A stretch of DNA of 64,000 bases from Arcuatula senhousia. Taxonomy: Eukaryota > Mollusca > Bivalvia > Mytilida > Mytilidae. Shown piece by piece: positions 57,807-64,000 of this stretch; the stretch's first letter is position 1; the number at the start of each line of letters is the position of its first letter. The position numbers and the translations under genes were made by a program. The stretch spans positions 2,183,501 to 2,247,500 of the forward strand of contig OZ020307.1 in assembly GCA_963971305.1 (NCBI GenBank). Direction: 5' to 3'. The notes under the pieces are model-generated. The model saw only the letters and a list, made by a program, of their open reading frames with translations, was not told where the DNA came from and searched no databases.

Positions 57807-60800
57807 ATGGCCTCGGAGACTGACCGTTTGTTGTCAAGTGTTGTTCAGAATAGCACGTCCGTCCAGGATAGGGAAACTGTTGCCCCTCTGGACAAGACAG
57901 CTATTTCCTGTATACTGTTGACTTTGTTTTGTGAAAGATTAGCGTTTTACAGTGTATTAGCCAACTTTATTTTATATTGTACCTCCACTTTGGAACTTTC
58001 CTCGACGGATGCAGCGAATGTCAACTTTATTTTTACAGGTAAAGTTTATCTAAGAAGCCAAGAAAACGAGTAAAGATCAGTAAAGCAGCGCGATTTTAAC
58101 TGAACCGGAGGCCAATCGGGGAGGAGAGTTTGACTGAAATTGATGAAAGGAGTGACGGTTAGGGACGGGCAATTCACAGTATATGACACATCCATATCTC
58201 ACAACAAATAATAGCCTATAAAAGATACAATTTGTATGGTTACCATAAAATGTATAATGAAGAATTTAAACGTAATCTATATTACTTTGATTATCATAGA
58301 TAGCCTTAATATTGAATTGTATTAATGTACAAGAGGTTCTACTTGGTACTTTACAAAGGCCCGAAGGCTATGAATTGGGCTCGAAACATACATGTATAAC
58401 ATCACCTTTTATACACAGCCCATAGAGAATAGTCAATATTTCCGATTACTTTAGGAACCTTGTACCTGATCCCACCACTGTTTGGATATGTATCTGATGT
58501 CTGGACTGGGAAATACAATACAATACAGGCTGCAGGGATCATTTATACCATCGGTAAGTTACAATACAATACAGGCTGCAGGCATCATTTACACCATCGG
58601 TAAGTTACAATACTATACAGGCTGCAGGGATCATTTATACCATCGGTAAGTTACAATACTATATAGGCTGTAGGGATCATTTATACCATCGGTGAGTTAC
58701 AATACTATATAGGCTGTAGGGATCATTTATATCATCGGTAAGTTACAATACTATATAGGCTGTAGGGATCATTTATACCATCGGTAAGTTATAATACTAT
58801 ATAGGCTGTAGGGATCATTTATACCATCGGTAAGTTACAATACTATACAGGCTGCAGGGATCATTTATATCATCGGTAAGTTACAATACTATACAGGCTG
58901 CAGGGATCATTTATACCGTCGGTAAGTTACAATACTATACAGGCTGCAGGGATCATTTATATCATCGGTAAGTCACAATACTATATAGGCTGCAGAGATC
59001 ATTTATATGAGATTGATCATTCAAGATCGGTAGTTTTGTTATTACCTTTATTTATTATACCATCGGTGAGTTACAATACTATACAGGCTGCAGGGATCAT
59101 TTATACCATCGGTACGTTACAATACTATACAGGCTGCAGGGATCATTTATACCATCGGTGAGTTACAATACTATACAGACTGCAGGGATAATTTATACCA
59201 TCGGTGAGTTACAATACTATACAGGCTGCAGGGATCATTTATACCATCGGTGAGTTACAATACTATACAGGCTGCAGGGATAATTTATACCATCGGTGAG
59301 TAACAATACTATACAGACTGCAGGGATAATTTATACCATCGGTGAGTTACAATACTATACAGACTGCAGGGATAATTTATACCATCGGTAAGTTACAATA
59401 CTATACAGGCTGCAGGGATCATTTATACCATCGGTAAGTTACAATACTATACAGGCTGCAGGGATCATTTATACCATCGGTGAGTTACAATACTATACAG
59501 GCTGCAGGGATAATTTATACCATCGGTGAGTTACAGTACAATACAGGTTGCAGAGATCATTTACACCATCGGTACGTTACAATACTATACAGGCTGCAGG
59601 GATCATTTATACCATCGGTAAGTTACAATACTATACAGGCTGCAGGGATCATTTATACCATCGGTACGTTACAATACTATACAGGCTGCAGGGATCATTT
59701 ATATCATCGGTACGTTACAATACTATACAGGCTGCAGGGATCATTTATACCATCGGTAAGTTACAATACTATACAGGCTGCAGGGATCATTTATACCATC
59801 GGTAAGTTACAAACTATACAGACTGCAGAGATCATTTATACCATCGGTAAGTTACAATACTATACAGGCTGCAGGGATCATTTATACCATCGGTAAGTTA
59901 CAATACTATACAGGCTGCAGGGATCATTTATACCATCGGTAAGTTACAATACTATACAGGCTGCAGGGATCATTTATACCATCGGTAAGTTACAAACTAT
60001 ACAGACTGCAGAGATCATTTATACCATCGGTAAGTTACAATACTATACAGGCTGCAGGGATCATTTATACCATCGGTAAGTTACAATACTATACAGGCTG
60101 CAGGGATCATTTATACCATCGGTAAGTTACAATACTATACAGGCTGCAGGGATCATTTATACCATCGGTAAGTTACAATACTATATAGGCTGCAGGGATC
60201 ATTTATACCATCGGTAAGTTACAATACTATACAGGCTGCAGGGATCATTTATACCATCGGTAAGTTACAATACTATACAGGCTGCAGGGATTATTTATAC
60301 CATCGGTAAGTTACAATACTATACAGGCTGCAGGGATCATTTATATCATCGGTAAGTTACAATACTATACAGACTGCAGGGATCATTTATACCATCGGTA
60401 AGTTACAATACTATACAGGCTGCAGGGATCATTTATACAATCGGTACGTTACAATACTATACAGGCTGCAGGGGTCATTTATATCATCGGTAAGTTACAA
60501 TACTATACAGGCTGCAGGGATCATTTATACCATCGGTGAGTTACAATACTATACAGGCTGCAGGGATCATTTATACCATCGGTAAGTTACAATACAATAC
60601 AGGCTGCAGGGATCATTTATACCATCGGTAAGTTACAATACTATACAGGCTGCAGGGATCATTTATATCATCGGTAAGTCACAATACTATACAGGCTGCA
60701 GGCATTATTTACACCATCGGTAAGTTACAATACTATACAGGCTGCAGGGATCATTTATACCATCGGTAAGTTACAATACTATATAGGCTGTAGGGATCAT

Positions 60801-63514
60801 TTATACCATCGGTGAGTTACAATACTATATAGGCTGTAGGGATCATTTATATCATCGGTAAGTTACAATACTATATAGGCTGCAGGGATCATTTATACCA
60901 TCGGTAAGTTACAATACTATACAGGCTGCAGAGATCATTTACACCATCGGTAAGTTAAAATACTATACAGGCTGCAGGGATCATTTATACCATCGGTAAG
61001 TTACAGTACTATACAGGCTGCAGGGATCATTTATACCCTCGGTAAGTTACAATACTATACAGGCTGCAGGGATCATTTATACCATCGGTATTTTACAATA
61101 CTATACAGGCTGCAGGGATCATTTATACCATCGGTAAGTTACAATACTATACAGGCTGCAGGGATCATTTATACCATCGGTAAGTTACAATACTATACAG
61201 GCTGCAGGGATCATTTATACCATCGGTGAGTTACAATACTATACAGGCTGCAGGGATCATTTATATCATCGGTAAGTTACAATACTATACAGGCTGCAGG
61301 GATCATTTACACCATCGGTGAGTTACAATACTATACAGGCTGCAGGGATCATTTATATCATCGGTAAGTTACAATACTATACAGGCTGCAGGGATCATTT
61401 ATACCATCGGTAAGTTACAAACTATACAGACTGCAGAGATCATTTATATCATCGGTAAGTTATAATATTATACAAGCTGCAGGGATCATTTATACCATCG
61501 GTAAGTTACAATACTATACAGACTGCAGAGATCATTTACACCATTGGTACGTTACAATACTATACAGACTGCAGAGATCATTTACACCATCGGTACGTTA
61601 CAGTACAATACAGGTTGCAGAGATCATTTACACCATCGGTACGTTACAATACTATACAGACTGCAGAGATCATTTACACCATCGGTACGTTACAGTACAA
61701 TACAGGTTGCAGGGATCATTTATACCATCGGTACGTTACAATACTATACAGGCTGCAGGGATCATTTATACCATCGGTAAGTTACAATACTACACAGGCC
61801 GCAGGGATCATTTACACCATCGGTAAGTTACAATACTATATAGGCTGCAGGCATCATTTATACCATCGGTACGTTACAATACTATATAGGCTGCAGGCAT
61901 CATTTACACCATCGGTAAGTTACAATACTATACAGGCTGCAGGGGTCATTTATACCATCGGTAAGTTACAATACTATACAGGCTGCAGGGATCATTTATA
62001 CCATCGGTACGTTACAATACTATACAGGCTGCAGGGATCATTTATATCATCGGTAAGTTACAATACTATACAGGCTGCAGGGATCATTTATACCATCGGT
62101 AAGTTACAAACTATACAGACTGCAGAGATCATTTATACCATCGGTAAGTTACAATACTATACAGGCTGCAGGGATAATTTATATCATCGGTAAGTTACAA
62201 TACTATACAGGCTGCAGGGGTCATTTATACCATCGGTAAGTTACAATACTATACAGGCTGCAGGGATCATTTATACCATCGGTACGTTACAATACTATAC
62301 AGGCTGCAGGGATCATTTATATCATCGGTAAGTTACAATACTATACAGGCTGCAGGGATCATTTATACCATCGGTACGTTACAATACTATACAGGCTGCA
62401 GGGATCATTTATATCAACGGTAAGTTACAATACTATACAGGCTGCAGGGATCATTTATACCATCGGTAAGTTACAATACTATACAGGCTGCAGGGATCAT
62501 TTATACCATCGGTAAGTTACAATACTATACAGGCTGCAGGGATCATTTATATCATCGGTAAGTTACAATACTATACAGACTGCAGAGATCATTTATATCA
62601 TCGGTAAGTTATAATATTATACAAGCTGCAGGGATCATTTATACCATCGGTACGTTACAATACTATACAGACTGCAGAGATCATTTACACCATCGGTACG
62701 TTACAGTACAATACAGGCTGCAGGGATCATTTACACCATCGGTAAGTTACAATACTATACAGGCTGCAGGGGTCATTTATACCATCGGTAAGTTACAATA
62801 CTATACAGGCTGCAGGGATCATTTATACCATCGGTACGTTACAATACTATACAGGCTGCAGGGATCATTTATACCATCGGTAAGTTACAATACTATACAG
62901 GCTGCAGAGATCATTTATACCATCGGTAAGTTATAATACTATACAGGCTGCAGGGATCATTTATACCATCGGTAAGTTACAATACTATACAGGCTGCAGA
63001 GATCATTTATACCATCGGTAAGTTATAATACTATATAGGCTGCAGAGATCATTTATACCATCGGTACGTTACAATACTATATAGGCTGCAGGGATCATTT
63101 ATACCATCGGTGAGTTACATTACTATACAGGCTGCAGGGATCATTGTTTGGTTAAGTGAAGTAAATCTGTAACCAACACTTCTTAATTTAAAATTTGTGA
63201 TTGGTATTTTCAATCACTTTAACAATACCTACTTTAATGCAGGTTACATTTTACCTTAAACTTTTGTACTTGGTATGTTTCATTTGAACAGTACTTACTT
63301 ATGCAGATTTCTTTTTACCTTTGTTCTCTATACTATTTCAAAAGGAGATGCCTTTATAATCAAACTAAGATTGGTGGCTTTGTTCTGTACATATTAAGGA
63401 TGCACTTTAGGTGCAATGAATATTTGTCTGAAACAGCAGGGTTCTTACTTAGTATAATTAAGGCATTGTCTTGTTGGGAGCACAGCATAATTATTCAATT
63501 GGCTTCATTTAAAA

Positions 63515-63559
<45 letters not shown>

Positions 63560-63759
63560 GCGAAGAAGTACTTTTTAAACTGGATAATCATAGATGCTTC
63601 TTTCAAATTTTATGTTGGCATTTTAAAAAAATCATTTCTTTGCTTCCCTTGGTGCTGATATTATTTTCCCGTCTCTTACATTGATTGTTTACAGGTCTTT
63701 TATTTCTCTGTGCTTCTGCTGCCGACTACCAAGACTGGTTCTTTATTAAAGTTTCTGTG
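57807..63759 (+). CDS. Second SLC15A4-like transporter, first three exons only (runs off the window)
   Basis: Exons 57807-58038, 58455-58553 and 63695-63759 have GT-AG borders and the same phases as exons 1-3 of the neighbouring gene. Exon 2 is 99 bp in both; exon 3 is 65 bp against 71. They encode MASETDRLLSS, then ILLTLFCERLAFYSVLANFI, LIPPLFGYVSDVWTGKYNTI, and ASAADYQDWFFIK. The N-terminal ETDRLL fits a [DE]xxxL[LI] dileucine lysosomal signal. In the ExxER proton-coupling motif the first Glu is Leu (L40-F-C-E43-R44), unlike the neighbour's ELCER. It is probably an endolysosomal peptide/histidine transporter of the POT family with possibly altered coupling; the rest of the gene is not in the window. 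The gene arose by inverted duplication or is an old head-to-head pair. Intron 2 is almost entirely a splice-junction minisatellite. Confidence 0.9.
58515..63145 (+). repeat. 46-bp minisatellite carrying the SLC15A4-like exon 2 end and splice donor
   Basis: About 100 copies. Each has 39 nt of the exon end (ACAATACTATACAGGCTGCA then GGGATCATTTATACCATCG) followed by GTAAGTT. The first copy is the real exon end (donor at 58554). Most copies keep CG|GTAAGT; a fraction have GTACGT or GTGAGT, which are also possible donors. Rare variants recur at a distance, for example TAAGTTATAATATTATACAA at about 61456 and 62605, 1149 bp apart, showing block duplication. A foreign ~45-bp piece interrupts one unit at about 59007-59052. 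Confidence 0.95.
63146..63694. other. End of intron 2 of the second SLC15A4-like gene
   Basis: Unique AT-rich intron sequence with a (GA)n microsatellite at about 63519-63554, leading to the acceptor at 63693-63694. No exon is recognised within it. Confidence 0.5.
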
Positions 63760-64000
63760 GTATGTATCCTATATAGTTATATTTTTTGTTTTGTTTTCTG
63801 GTCTTACCTCTGTATAGAATATTGTATACATGTAATAATATAAGTTTTTTTTTACACCAATTTAGTTGTGATTTACTTTATCGGTGGCGGCTGTAACTTT
63901 TAGGTCATCACGGGTGATCTTAAGATAATTGAAAATGATTTATTACGTAATGTGGTTTCCCATGGACCTAAATTCAGGGAACCGCAACGTATAAATTGGA
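63760..64000. other. Start of intron 3 of the second SLC15A4-like gene
   Basis: Follows the donor GTATGT at 63760. No further exon is recognised before the window ends, and no repeat of the preceding exon end is seen here. Confidence 0.5.

Noticed and set aside
59480..62193. Frames repeating YNTIQAAGIIYTIG in the 46-bp array
   Set aside because: Copies of the exon 2 end in rotating frames. No separate gene is supported, although exon-extension isoforms remain possible.
39831..63145. CRISPR-like arrays
   Set aside because: Units are contiguous with no unique spacers, lie in introns of eukaryotic genes, and derive from the adjacent exons.
63301..63684. 127-codon frame with a run of Arg-Glu
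   Set aside because: The RE run is the (GA)n microsatellite; the frame lies in intron 2 of the second SLC15A4-like gene.

Overview
The window is eukaryotic nuclear DNA, AT-rich and intron-bearing, and most likely comes from a bivalve mollusc, probably a marine mussel. The evidence is the mix of genes (METTL23, BOLA1, an intronless Cys-loop receptor of the type expanded in bivalves, a GH128/Asl1-like glucanase, two SLC15A4-like transporters). The dense short hairpin-ended mobile elements (for example those opening AGCTCACCTGG and closing with AGGCTCC..GGAGCCTCTTGTT) also match what I recall of mussel genomes. The species call is inference.

Layout. 1-6.9 kb: nested non-autonomous mobile elements, including a three-layer insertion. 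7.5-10.7 kb (- strand): complete five-exon METTL23-like methyltransferase. 12.3-17.05 kb (+): BOLA1-like Fe-S/redox gene with repeats in its introns, head-to-head with METTL23. 17.3-27.8 kb: a degenerate mobile element whose inside has expanded into a ~9.1 kb array of a ~62-bp unit. 28-39 kb: degenerate repeats around an intronless Cys-loop ligand-gated channel subunit (30,995-32,305), a reverse-transcriptase remnant, and long stretches with nothing recognised. 39.7-42.4 kb (+): GH128-like secreted glycosidase. 43.1-54.2 kb (-): complete ten-exon SLC15A4-like proton-coupled oligopeptide/histidine transporter. 54.6-57.1 kb: large foldback palindrome. 57.8 kb to the window end (+): first three exons of a second SLC15A4-like paralogue, head-to-head with the first.

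The most striking feature is a recurrent architecture. Four separate minisatellite arrays (units of 69, 47, 50 and 46 bp) sit directly downstream of coding exons in three genes. In each, the repeat unit is the last 16-48 nt of that exon plus the first bases of the intron. Three arrays therefore contain roughly 20, 75 and 100 copies of the gene's own 5' splice site; in the fourth, inner copies have lost the donor through a 15-bp deletion between AAC repeats. The 62-bp satellite arose differently, from a module of a mobile element also seen in the BOLA1 introns. All functional consequences are inference; exon boundaries were read by eye from GT-AG sites, reading phase and family conservation.
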